Source of the DNA: Corbicula japonica
Taxonomy: Eukaryota; Mollusca; Bivalvia; Venerida; Cyrenidae
Length of the DNA stretch: 64,000 nt
Assembly: GCA_038501625.1 (NCBI GenBank)
Contig: JAZAYU010000019.1
Coordinates: 3,742,501-3,806,500 of the forward strand
Direction of reading: 5' to 3'
Positions 54,491 through 64,000 of this stretch are shown here, in pieces; position 1 is the stretch's first letter, and each line of letters starts with the position of its first letter. The translations under genes were made by a program, and so were the position numbers. Under the pieces are notes generated by a model, which was given only the letters and a program-made list of their open reading frames with translations, was not told the origin of the DNA and made no database searches.

Positions 54491-57086
54491 ATCTAAATTA
54501 CAAAGAATGTCGCACTTTGAAAACATATAAAGACTGCGAATCCTTAGAAACCATCTAACGTCTTTGAGAAAAAGGTATTCTCATTAAATGTTTAGGCTTT
54601 TGACTTTTCACAAGGCTTTTATATTGTTTTCGTATTTTTTCAATTAAGAACTAACAGAAACGCCTGCAATATTTGCTTTCAGGCCTGAAACGTAAGACCC
54701 CTCAACTTTATAAGTTCATAACAGCCTAAATGCTTAGCTTACAGACTACAGTTACTGTAGTTTTTCCATTGTTTTAAAACTCATTAGATTCTCATTTTCA
54801 ATCTTCAGTTTATATTGACATTAATGGATTAATGGTAAACGTATTTTTTCAATTTCACTGTGAAATAAAATATCGCTTCAATCCTTAATAATATTAACAC
54901 TCCTAATTTACTTAAGTACAGACAAGGAAAGCGTCACTTACCAGAAATCCATACGGTCAAAGATAGTTGATGATTGAAAGATTACAGAACAGCAGAGGTT
55001 AAGTAAAGCAAAAGGATGAATAATTGTATCAGATAATTATATAGTTCATTAATTCGGGAAACATTTGAACTTGCAATTAAAGCATTGATGTTGCTTTAAA
55101 CTTCCTATGCCTTCTGCTAGTCATACTAGTTGGAAATACATTAAACATTCTTATTTTCTGTTTTATGGTAAGTGTTGTTTGTGACTATAAAAATTAAGTC
55201 TTACTGTATATATTTTTAATAAAGCTTTTCTATTAAAATGCAGCTTAGTCCCTCACTTAAGCAAAATGTAAAATATTGTTTAAATACCAGAGCATTGAAA
55301 AAATCATCTAATTATAAAAAAGACAAAATCTCATTTTATAAATTAAAAGCAACATAATTTTATTATTTCTTTCATATTCAGTATATGAAAACGTTACATT
55401 ACTACATGTACACTAGGACTGACATGTCAGTCATTGTAAAAACGTACTATGAAAATGTCCACTATTACCAGAAAATCTGTTGTTATTACAGAAATCTTGC
55501 CAATGAAAAAATTTGGAAGTGACAGTTGCAATCAATTATGAACACTTATTGTAACACAACCAAAAGATTGCGTTAATTTTGAACTTTTTTAAAAGTAATG
55601 TGTGTGTTGTTTAAGCAAATTGAATTCCTGTATTCACATCCTGCATTAAACTTCTAAGTGAAATTTTTAATGAGTCTCTTTATTAAAACAATGCTCGGAA
55701 AACTTCATTCTAATGATGTAAGTATGATTTGTGCCCGAAATAATGCCTGGTTTTCGTTTCATAGACAAAAAATGTCACAAATTAAAAATAAGTTCATTAA
55801 ACGTTATTATTTGTGAAGTGTTCTGCTTAAAAATGAAACATATTTGCACCTAAACTATCACATTTTTGTCAGTGACAAATTATCTGGAGCTTTGCTGCAT
55901 GATCAAAGGTTAGCATATTTTATACTTTGTCTCAAACTTGGTGTGTTTACCAAGCAAACTTTATTTAAAAGGTGTGGTTTATTATCATTTCTGATTAAGT
56001 TGGCCTCTGATCTGCAAGTCGAAGAATGACAGCAAGGAATGGAGATGTTCAAGTCCACAAATGTTTGATTACCGCAATATTTGCTTTACCTACGGAGGGA
56101 TTTTATGTAAAAATCAATAAATTTAGAACATCACTGATAAATATAGCATTATGTTGTTTCTCTTGAAAATACCACTCTTGAATTTTAACGACAATTCGTC
56201 ATTTTACGGTAGTAAGCACATGCGAGAGGAGAGCATCCTTAAGTCTCGTATCTTGGTGATATATTAATGCATTATTAGAGGCCCGCTTACAATTCAGCTT
56301 CTATCTTAGACTTTTCGTTTGATATAATATTTAACAACGTTGATACAAGAACTTAGACCTTATACAATGGCAATAATGTAATTTGATCCTACTCTCAGAC
56401 GATTACATTACCTCCTTAATTAGGTGTCATAAAACTGGGACTGTTTTTAATTATGCTTTGTGTTATTGATGTATTATAGTGATAAAGACATTTATTACTG
56501 GTAATTGCCATTACAACAAAGAATAAACACAACATGAAAACAATCGATTACTTATGAGTAATATTTTAATGAATTGGAAAGAATTGAAACGGTTGTTAAC
56601 TATTTAACAATTTGAATATGAAATGGGAATATAAATATATGTTTAATAAATTTATCATTTAACTGTAAAAACAATCGATTTGACTACACATGAATAAAAA
56701 ATATTTCATTTCGATATTAATTTGAGACAGCTTCTAACTGATTTAAAAATTAATTGTTACTCAAAATTTGAAAACAATGCAAATATTTTTTTCGATGTTT
56801 CTGTTTTATTTTTAAAGGTCTCCACACACACTGTGTTGCTTATTTACATAGTAGTTCAACGATTTATCAAAAAGATTTGATCATTTATCATGACGTCATT
56901 TTAAAATAACGTAAAGATACAACAATGCACTCTTTTTTCTTTTTCTTTTTAAATATCTTTATAACTCTCTTCAAAGTTACATCTTTTCGTTGTTTTCATC
57001 TACCTCTAGTAAAAGGCCTTTAACAGAAATACTATGCTGTTTAAACACGCACAGCTGGTAAGCTCGTCTCAAATTACTTGAGTAAA
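54491..57086. other. Gene-free A+T-rich stretch
   Basis: The longest blank in the window, 2.6 kb. No repeat, RNA or coding exon is recognised. The 61-codon frame at 55844-56029 has no recognisable domain. Confidence 0.5.
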
Positions 57087-57255
57087 AAATAGTAAGTTCC
57101 GCTCATCTCTAAACACTAAATGGAGTGAACAGTTAAAAAGATTACCATGATTTCTGTTTATTAACCGGGTCAATCAATCCCAGTCTGCAAAAGTTTTATT
57201 TGTGATGCGTTTGTGACGCGTTCGTTTGCTTTCAGACCTATCCTTCCATCTAGTA
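57087..57255 (+). mobile_element. RepA 3' remnant, diverged
   Basis: TAGTAAGTTCCGCTCATCTC, ACCGGGTCAATCAATCCCAG, TCTGCAAAAGTTTTATTTGT and CTTTCAGACCTATCC follow RepA's 3' order. Confidence 0.5.
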
Positions 57256-57568
57256 TTTGAAAATTCTGAGATAGGAATTTATTACCCATTTCTATCGGTC
57301 CCTGAAGTCAATAGTCTAACACTTTCATTACTAGTACATTATCACTGCCTGATGTGTCACATTACATATGCTCAGTTGTCACGAAATTACGAAATTGAAG
57401 TTTATATGAATCAGAAATTTGCTTTTTTGTATATTTAATTTGGCCGTCTGAAGAGGAATAAGTTTAAGTTGTCCGATATATGCGAGATTTACCAGTTAAA
57501 AAATCTACAAATTTGCGAATGAATTCTTTTATAGAAATCATTAATGTATTCTATCCAAAACTAGTATA
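57256..57568. other. Gene-free stretch
   Basis: Nothing is recognised. Confidence 0.5.
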
Positions 57569-57904
57569 CAGTAAAACCCCTCACTAAGACTATCCTGTAG
57601 TTAATACAGGCTCAGTAAGCCAAAGGGGAGGGTACTAAATGATCTTACCGAGACCAGAGTACCTGGAGTCAAATCAGCAAGAAAAGGATGACAGGGATAA
57701 AAGAAACAAATCGAGTTTCTATGCTCTTTAAACAAAAGATTTTCTTATAAACCTTCATAAACTCTTAAATCCTTGACACCGTCGTGCAACAGAAGAGGTA
57801 AGACTACTTTTTCAAAGTCCCGTTTTACCGTTTTGCACTTTTTTCTATCCCAGAACTAAGACCAATACGGTCCCAAAGGTGGTCTGAAAAGCAGGGTTTC
57901 ACTG
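57569..57904. mobile_element. CAGT-ended MITE containing a RepC fragment
   Basis: Ends CAGTAAAACCCCTCAC and, inverted, CAGTGAAACCCTGC. TA precedes the left end; the right flank is TT, so the target duplication is not confirmed. RepC's 5' part occupies 57612-57805 in minus orientation (AGCCAAAGGGGAGGGTACTA, GATCTTACCGAGACCAGAGT, CCGTCGTGCAACAGAAGAGG), apparently inserted inside. Confidence 0.65.
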
Positions 57905-58647
57905 TTGTAAAAACATTGCTCTTATAGAAAAACTATATAAAAACAATAAAATTTGTTTTGAACATTCCGGGCCAGAGCCTAGCATGTTTCACTTTTTTAA
58001 TCGATCTTATCAAGAGCAAAGCTTCGTGTTGTGGTTAATCTGTTCCTTGTGTCCTTTAATACGACGCATTGTGACTGTTTATTCCCCACTTTTGTCGTAT
58101 CAATTAATTGTTAATGAAATCTGATAACTGGAACTAATTTGTAGTTTAGCTTTCATTTGGTTAAATCAGTTCTTCTTGGGATTATTGAGAAGCTTAAATT
58201 GTTAGAACTTCTAACATTTTTCCTGAAGTGTTTAGTAACAGTGGTTATTTTATTGAAGGACAGTTGGCTTGAAACAAGATTTATAGACACGGATCAAAGG
58301 TAAGGTTAAACATCTTTAATTTCTATTTTTTTATTTCAGCGCAGACACTAATTTTGAAATATCTGACTGGTGTTCTCTCTCTAAGTTGTTATATGGACTT
58401 ATTGAGGCTAAACACACCTCGTGATTGTATTTCACAGGGATTTGCTAATTCCGCTAGCCTAGAAAATGGATAAAATGCTGTTATCATAGCTCATTTGCAT
58501 ACAGTAACTATTTTTTTTAAATGACGAATAAATTTAATCAACCACAGGAGATGGTAATTGATGGAAACCTAGTCCGCTTACTTTGATTTATTGTTTTCGT
58601 TCCTTGTAAAACGCCTGCGGTAGACGACCTCTTATTACGTATATTAG
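57905..58647. other. Gene-free stretch with isolated splice-like words
   Basis: A donor-like CAAAG|GTAAGG has its GT at 58300 and a good acceptor, TTTTTTTATTTCAG, ends at 58339. Only 39-40 nt separate them, which is too short for a typical intron, and stops are frequent. No gene called. Confidence 0.4.
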
Positions 58648-58768
58648 TAATAAAAACGTGTAGTAAACTACCTTTAAGTAAGTGAACTTTGTATTGAAAA
58701 TATGTGATAAATTACTCCTAAGTACATGAAGTACGTGTATTAAAAACCCTTTTGTTAACTTCATCTAA
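58648..58768. repeat. Left half of a 45-bp tandem array split by RepA
   Basis: AAAAACGTGTAGTAAACTAC, CTTTAAGTAAGTGAACTTTG; then AAAATATGTGATAAATTACT and CCTAAGTACATGAAGTACGT; then AAAAACCCTTTTGTTAAC. Three diverged units of about 45 bp. Confidence 0.7.
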
Positions 58769-59266
58769 ATGGATGAAAAGGGAATTTTAAAAGCAACCGA
58801 ACACGACAGATATGAAAATGTTCGGACTAGGTTTGATTGAGCCTGTTCATGGACAATAATAGAAATGCATATATATGCTCAAGCCGCATTGCCACGGGTT
58901 GATCGCAATTCAGTTTATTTCCAGCAATAGACAGTACAATTTCGATCCATCCCAAACGATTGTGTGCATATGACGGTGAACATTGAACCTTCAGCAGTTC
59001 GGTATTTTCAGATTAATACAATTACATGTTCTTCGGCTTATTATCCCCAGATAAAATAATGGATTTGACCTAAACGAGAAAACAATGCGCGGAACTTAAC
59101 AGAATGGAATTTCGACAAGGAATCTTAACTTGTTTGAGAATACAAATCCTGCATATTACGGAAAACGCCATTTGCAAAAATTAAAAAGTAGGAAGAATAT
59201 TCTAGGGGTGACTGAATAATATCTAAATCTATATTTACTGAGATAATGAAACCACCGATCTAAACA
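58769..59266 (-). mobile_element. RepA, near-full copy, inside a tandem array
   Basis: The reverse complement aligns with the whole of RepA: AACCGAACACGACAGATATG, GGTTTGATTGAGCCTGTTC, CCATCCCAAACGATTGTGTG, AGAAAACAATGCGCGGAACT, AATACAAATCCTGCATATTA. More diverged than the copies at 5561 and 9836. Confidence 0.82.
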
Positions 59267-59443
59267 TAAATTTTATATTTTAAAAAACCTGTTGTAAACT
59301 TCATTTAAGTACGTATTTTTTTGTATTTAAACAACTTTGGTTTACCACATTTATGTACTACGTACATTTTGTTTTAAACTAAATCTAAGTATGTAAATGT
59401 TGTACTTAAAAACCCATAGTACACTACCTCTAAGTACATGAAG
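59267..59443. repeat. Right half of the 45-bp tandem array
   Basis: AAAAAACCTGTTGTAAACTT, CATTTAAGTACG; TTGGTTTACCACATTTATGT; TAAACTAAATCTAAGTATGT; AAAAACCCATAGTACACTAC, CTCTAAGTACATGAAG. The same unit is seen before RepA. Confidence 0.7.
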
Positions 59444-60141
59444 TTTTTTTTCTACGGTGGACCTAAGATCATGAAGCAGGTCTAGGTTATAATGGGTTCG
59501 ATTAGTTGTTTAACCAATTTCTGCAGCAATATTTAAAAAGATAATTAATTTTGGGCGTTTAACTGCAAAATTTTAACGTAAGACATAATTCTTATACAAA
59601 AATGCTCATTTGGTGTTGTAATAATCACATTTTAATGAAGAATTTTTACAATAATAAAATCATATAAGCAATCAGTAAAATGTGCAAACTTTTAGACTGA
59701 ACAATATATCCAATCAAAGAATATTATTCAGATAATGCAGATATAAAAAGGTAACTTTAAGAAATTCGAGAATATGTTGTGTCTTATTTCTGCCAACACA
59801 TTTTAATACATCTTTTTAAAAATCGACTTTCTTACTCATTGTCAGTCAATAAAGGATCGAACATTTAGTGCCTAAATGTTGGTGTTTTTTAATTTTGGAT
59901 TATAAAGATGTATGAATGAATGCTCTTTCTATAGAACATTCACCCATATTCAATAAGAAATACCGTTTTCATCAGAACTAGAGTTGCAGTTTGAAACGCC
60001 TGGAAAAAATACGGATATCGCGTAAAATATTATCAGATCTAAAATATGTTGCGGTCATCTTAAAATGATGTCAGGTTTTTTGAATTTTAATATTTTGACT
60101 TGAAAATAAAATTACATAATATGAGCTTTCATGTAGGAGCT
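59444..60141. other. Gene-free A+T-rich stretch
   Basis: Nothing is recognised. Confidence 0.5.
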
Positions 60142-60334
60142 CTACATGTAGTCATTACTGTTATTAGTAAAATAACATGTTTCCGATGTGATGGTTACGT
60201 ATATCAGAGCTTTCCGATCAACCTTTTTTGGGGTCGTCCCGGTTAGCTCAATTGGTTGCGTCGTCGGAATTATAGGGCTAGGCGCTGTCGCCGTGACGGT
60301 TCGGGTTTCTTTCCCAAGTAGAGGGAATATCATT
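60142..60334 (+). mobile_element. SINE-S, most complete copy
   Basis: CTACATGTAGTCATTACTGT, TATTAGTAAAATAAC, GATGTGATGGTTACGTATAT, CAGAGCTTTCCGATCAACC, GTCCCGGTTAGCTCAATTGG (A box at 60244), CGTCGTCGGAATTATAGGGC, TAGGCGCTGTCGCCGTGACG, GTTCGGGTTTC (B box, mutated) and GAGGGAATATCATT. The 63-codon minus-strand frame (60142-60333) is its translation. Confidence 0.88.
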
Positions 60335-60381
60335 CAGTAACCGAACATAATTTTCACGAATCACCAGAACGGCATATATAT

Positions 60382-60633
60382 GGGGAGCGTCGCGGGAAAA
60401 TGTACCTTCGGACAGTTGACGTCAATTATTGAAATGACGTCGTAAATTTGAGCAGACGGCATTCATTATTATGCATTTCGCGGTAAAAATACCATTTTAT
60501 TGACAAAATTTTCAAAAAAAAATCACCTTTTAGTTATGACAAAATAATAGATTGTTTAAGTTATTTCTAAATATAGTAACAACTAAAATGTCACAAAATG
60601 TGACCGAAGGTACCTTTTCCCGTGGCGTGCCCC
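60382..60633. mobile_element. MITE-D, complete copy, ATAT duplication
   Basis: GGGGAGCGTCGCGGGAAAAT at the left, GGGGCACGCCACGGGAAAAG inverted at the right, 252 bp, with ATAT on both sides. TGACGTCA occurs at about 60418-60425. It lies 47 bp downstream of SINE-S. Confidence 0.92.
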
Positions 60634-60905
60634 ATATGGTACAGATACATGTTATCAATTAAATGTTAATGGTCCATGATTTTCAATTTTTAGATTAAGG
60701 ATGTGCTTGTTAACAAGAGCTCATTTACGACTGAACGAATCGTATAACTGTTAATACATGCTAAGATAAAACATATTGTTCACTAAAATACAGCTGCCAA
60801 TTAGTGTTTATGTTGTTGTTTTGCTTGTTTTTATTTTTTAAGTTTAGCCAGTTTTCGCCATTTGCTATGTTTCTAATCAACCTCTTTATTTTTTGATTTT
60901 TATAT

Positions 60906-61045
60906 AAATATGTTATTTGCTTTTGATTTGCATGGAATATGAGTGAATATGAACAGAATTTATCATAGACAAAAGCAAATATGTTATTTGCTTTTGATTT
61001 GTATGGAATATGAGAAAATATGAACAGAATTTATCATTGACGGAG
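60906..61045. repeat. 71-bp tandem duplication with a palindromic joint
   Basis: AAATATGTTATTTGCTTTTG to TATGAACAGAATTTATCAT occurs at 60906 and 60977. Across the joint CAAAAGCAAATA-TGT-TATTTGCTTTTG (60970-60996) forms a perfect 12-bp inverted repeat. Confidence 0.88.
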
Positions 61046-61170
61046 TATATAAATCCTGCTTATCACTGGTTACGTTAAAGGCAAAACGCAAATAAGAAAA
61101 AGGTATATCCTTGTGATGAGTGAGCAATATCCAAAGCTTTACCAGATTGGAAATTGAAATAACAACACAA
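61046..61170 (-). mobile_element. RepA 5' remnant, minus orientation
   Basis: TATATAAATCCTGCTTATCA, CAAAACGCAAATAAGAAAAA, GGTATATCCTTGTGATGAGT and GAGCAATATCCAAAGCTTTA follow RepA's 5' half in reverse. Confidence 0.6.
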
Positions 61171-61676
61171 TGTAATATAAAACCAGGTTGCAATATTACA
61201 ACAAAGATTTTTATGAGAATGTCAACATACATAAGAAAGAGCTAACGCACTTTCAAAGGACGTAAATTACCTTGTCATCTGATGACGTATGCGGAAAAAG
61301 GAAAATATCAGTCAAACAAAATGACCAAACATCATGTGTCCTTATTAATTACTGCTTGTTCTAGAAATTGCTGTGACACAAATATTTAAGGATATCGGAT
61401 ACGTTGTGATTAATTTGATGACAGCCTGCTAAAGCATCATTAAAACTCTTTACTAATGTCTGGAATGAAACTGTGTGAGCTGATGTTATCCTTAATGACG
61501 TCAATGGAAAATACGGAAAACAATAAACGATTACTTTAAGAAAGGAAACAGAGGAAATGAAATGAAGTTTACACAAATAATTTAGGTAACGTTTGCGACC
61601 GAGAAAACTTGTATCATGCCAACTAATGCCCATATTAGTAAATTCAGTACAGTTGTATACGATTGTGACTGTATTT
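61171..61676. other. Gene-free stretch
   Basis: Nothing is recognised. The 90-codon minus-strand frame at 61361-61633 has no recognised motif. Confidence 0.5.
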
Positions 61677-61901
61677 AAAAAGTACAGAATGTTTGCAAAA
61701 AGTTATTTGTAAACATTACTGAAAAAGCTAGAGGAATCGTATTGATAGTTTTATGTACAAAATATACATTTGATCTTTTTAAAAAATTATCAGTTGTTCT
61801 AAATTTCTAAATTTGATGTCTATTTTATTCGAGGACGATTTCCATTCTGGTGGGAATATAATGTCGAATATAGACACAATCTGGGGAGAAGATGAGTAGG
61901 C

Positions 61902-61975
61902 GGTCCGAATAGATCAGTCAGGAGAGCACTCGCCCCATTAGCGAGGGGTTCCGCGTTCGAGCCCCGGTCTGGCTG
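61902..61975 (+). pseudogene. tRNA-like unit, copy 1, T stem damaged
   Basis: It has the same layout as the unit at 62383, but the T arm reads CCGCG-TTCGAGC-CCCGG, which breaks a T-stem pair and changes the loop. The anticodon stem CTCGC/GCGAG is intact. Probably non-functional. Confidence 0.5.
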
Positions 61976-62382
61976 CACTTTCTTTCCCACCCTTTGATAT
62001 TTATTTTATAAGAATAGATGCTTTCTGTAGTGTATGTCTTCTTGTTTTAAGTAATTTTTTATGAAAAACACATATTTTCAGGCTGAGATATCGTCTAATA
62101 GTTTTAATTCTCATATAGTAACATACTTACTTATAAATAATTAAATATTTAAAATAAAATGGTGTAAAAAGTATAGAATGTTTGCAAAAAGTTATTTGTA
62201 AACATTACTGAAAAAGCTAAAGGAATCGTATTGATAGTTTTATGTACAAAATATACATTTGATCTTTTTAAAAAATTATCAGTTGTTCTAAATTTGATGT
62301 CTATTTTATTCGAGGACGATTTCCATTCTGGTGGGAATATAATGTCGAATATAGACACAATCTGGGGAGAAGATGAGTAGGC

Positions 62383-62456
62383 GGTCCGAATAGATCAGTC
62401 AGGAGAGCACTCGCCCCATTAGCGAGGGGTTCCGGGTTCGAGTCCCGGTCTGGCTG
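62383..62456 (+). tRNA. tRNA-like gene, copy 2, possible CAT anticodon
   Basis: Acceptor GGTCCGA/TCTGGCT pairs at six of seven positions, counting wobbles. The D arm TAGATCAGTCAGGAGAGC has one A-G mismatch relative to the usual GCTC/GAGC. The anticodon stem CTCGC/GCGAG is perfect with loop CCCATTA, giving CAT at 34-36 with an unusual C at 33. The T arm CCGGG-TTCGAGT-CCCGG is perfect. One extra base follows the acceptor, and there is no T run just downstream for Pol III termination (first TTTT is about 30 bp on). It could be a decayed tRNA, a SINE head or a marginal tRNA gene. Confidence 0.4.
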
Positions 62457-62646
62457 CACTTTCTTTCCCACCCTGTGATATTTATTTTATAAGAATAGAT
62501 GCTTTCTGTAGTGTATGTCTTCTTGTTTTAAGTAATTTTTTATGAAAAACACATATTTTCAGGCTGAGATATCGTCTAATAGTTTTAATTCTCATATAGT
62601 AACATACTTACTTATAAATAATTAAATATTTAAAATAAAATGGTGT

Positions 62647-63214
62647 TAATTTGGTCGCGATAAATAGTGACATGTGAATTTGGTTAGTGTGACTTGGTCG
62701 GGAAAGGTGTTACCCCGATTGCAATGTTACTATTCTGGGAACAAGGGAAGCAACTCTATAAGAATAGACGGAAAGTAAAACCAGATTTGCTTCCCTGTAC
62801 ATTCTGTTGCATTCTGAACAAGGTGTTTAGTGTAAGGTTGACTTTATTGACATGTGTATATAACAGTTTGAGCGCCTTTGAAAAGATGCAAAACGTTTCA
62901 CATGCTAGAACTAAATATAGTAAACACTAACAGAAATTAAAATTATTTCAAATGTTTTCTTCGAAGGTTTTGCATTGCGTATTGCTCTTGTCATTAGTGA
63001 ACATAGAGGCCTAAATTTTCATCGGTATATATGCTCAGACAATCCTATGGTCACGTTTTATTTTTAACATCACAAAAACATAATCACAAGTTGTGATTAC
63101 TCTGTAGTCAAAATTTTATATCATAATTTACTGTTGTGTCACAAATCAAAGATAAACTTTAAAGCCTTTAAAATCAAGAGGATAATTATTGAGTAATTAG
63201 ACTTACATGCAAAA
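62647..63214. other. Gene-free stretch
   Basis: Nothing is recognised. The frame at 62694-62930 (78 codons) has no motif I can name. Confidence 0.5.
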
Positions 63215-63545
63215 AGGTGAAATATGCATATCAGGAATTGCCACATTCAGAAAACAACAGCCTCCCCACACAGTCAAGAAGAAGAGAGGGGGAGAGAGCA
63301 TGGTTAATAAAATAATCAGTTTCAAAAAGGACGCCACTAACAAAAAACAAAAATGAGAACCCGAGGGGTTACCGCCTTGGAACGGTCAGTGGCAAATCAA
63401 ATTGCCACTGGGGGTTTAAACCAGGTTCTAGGGTGCACCAACCTCACACTTGCCCCAACAGGTTCTCGTATCACAAGACAAGTACAAATTGTCTTGGTGA
63501 AATAACTCCAACCCACCCATCAGCTCAACAATGTTGTATGCAAAA
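63215..63545 (-). mobile_element. RepC, 5'-truncated copy, minus orientation
   Basis: TATGCATATCAGGAATTGCC, AACAGCCTCCCCACACAGTC, a GA tract, ACCGCCTTGGAACGGTCAGT, hairpin CAGTGGCAA...TTGCCACTG, GGTTTAAACCAGGTTCTAGG, CTTGCCCCAACAGGTTCTCG, AACTCCAACCCACCCATCAG and AACAATGTTGTATGCAAAAG. It lacks the first 190 bp, the same truncation as at 31228. Confidence 0.9.
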
Positions 63546-64000
63546 GGTTAAGTTAATATAAAACAAGAAAACTTAATATAACCATTTTCCAAATAAGAGT
63601 TGTATCTCTAAAGAATTTGGATACCAAAGTTCACGATGAGAAAGCCTTAAAAGCAATTATAGTTTTACTCTCAAGCCGTTTTATTGCCTTAATTGTAGTG
63701 TAAATATCAGTTTCACATAATCTCATAAAACAGTGACAGGAATTTGTTATTGAAAATAAATAAAAATGTTTAATTGTTTACTTATTAACCGAAGTCAGTT
63801 GGTAATAATTGCATTGCCGTTACATGTATGCAATGCAATACTTTTTAAAAAACATTGCATCGCATTATGTAAGACCCTACAGCTGAAGTCACTGATAATA
63901 TTTATAATGCACATTGCGGCTGAACAATTAATGATATATGCGACCATCAAAATTCATTTAAACATGATTATAATTTGTTAAAAAGGATTTCGGGGAAAAT
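63546..64000. other. Gene-free A+T-rich stretch to the window end
   Basis: Nothing is recognised. The terminal 71-codon frame at 63766-63981 has no motif I can name. Confidence 0.5.

Larger units (their letters stand above)
61677..62646. repeat. Tandem duplication, 489 bp and 481 bp, each with a tRNA-like unit
   Basis: Copy 1 is 61677-62165 and copy 2 is 62166-62646. They start AAAAAGTACAGAATGTTTGC / AAAAAGTATAGAATGTTTGC and both end AAATAAAATGGTGT. Copy 1 carries an extra 8 bp (a second CTAAATTT near 61801-61812). Otherwise only a handful of substitutions separate them, so the duplication is recent or maintained by conversion. Confidence 0.97.

Noticed and set aside
58300..58339. Short intron between a good donor and a good acceptor
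   Set aside because: Only about 40 nt long, flanking sequence has stops in all frames, and no coding similarity.

Overview
This 64 kb window looks like gene-poor, roughly two-thirds A+T nuclear DNA from an invertebrate. I lean towards a marine bivalve or other mollusc, because of the high density of short non-autonomous elements, tRNA-derived SINEs, minisatellites and TACATGTA-like words. That assignment is an impression, not a demonstration. I found no protein-coding gene, no rRNA, no CRISPR array and no recognisable transposase, reverse transcriptase or viral protein. Open frames are all under 150 codons. The longest ones are translations of tandem repeats or SINEs.

The structure is almost entirely repeats. 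The names below are mine. RepA: about 500 bp, structured, no obvious terminal inverted repeats (near-full copies 5561-6061, 9836-10337, 58769-59266; many 3' fragments). RepC: about 555 bp, containing a CT tract and a conserved CAGTGGCAA...TTGCCACTG hairpin (full copies 14920-15475 and 49440-49990; about a dozen fragments). MITE-D: about 251 bp, terminal inverted repeats starting GGGGCGCGTCACGGG, 4-bp A/T-only target duplications. MITE-F: 385-400 bp, 28-bp terminal inverted repeats starting CAGTACT, TA target duplication. TA-MITEs with CAGT-type ends near 4443, 36144 and 57569. FB: 136-bp foldback elements. SINE-S: tRNA-like A and B boxes preceded by a module of roughly 130 bp.

Layout. 0-5 kb: degenerate MITE-D, RepC and SINE-S pieces, a 26-bp satellite, a degenerate 38-bp array and two adjacent TA-MITEs. 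5-10.4 kb: two RepA copies in inverted orientation flanking 3.8 kb, which holds a hairpin and a splice-signal pair resembling a recursive splice site. 12-16.3 kb: RepC, a 38-bp minisatellite, RepC, SINE-S, a tRNA-like remnant and MITE-D. 17.6-21 kb: RepA split by MITE-F, a 130-bp tandem repeat and two fused MITE-D copies. 23.8-32.4 kb: RepC, RepA and foldback fragments. 33.1-33.5 kb: a promoter-like motif cluster and a large hairpin. 36.1-37.4 kb: a TA-MITE and two tandem arrays. 39.5-42.5 kb: three RepA 3' ends in tandem, then an inverted SINE-S pair running into a 42-bp minisatellite that appears to come from SINE-S. 43.5-51.4 kb: MITE-D, a RepC copy with a large CT expansion, a palindrome, a foldback in RepA, full RepC, a RepC-RepA junction and a tRNA-derived SINE. 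51.9-64 kb: SINE-S copies, a TA-MITE holding RepC, RepA inserted in a tandem array, MITE-D, a 480-bp tandem duplication carrying a tRNA-like gene, and RepC.

There is no operon or pathway to describe. The informative part is the transposition layering (MITE-F in RepA, RepA in a 45-bp array, RepC in a TA-MITE) and the birth of satellites from dispersed elements. The window could be intergenic or lie inside a very long intron; the sequence alone does not decide this. All repeat assignments were made by eye within this window, without database comparison.
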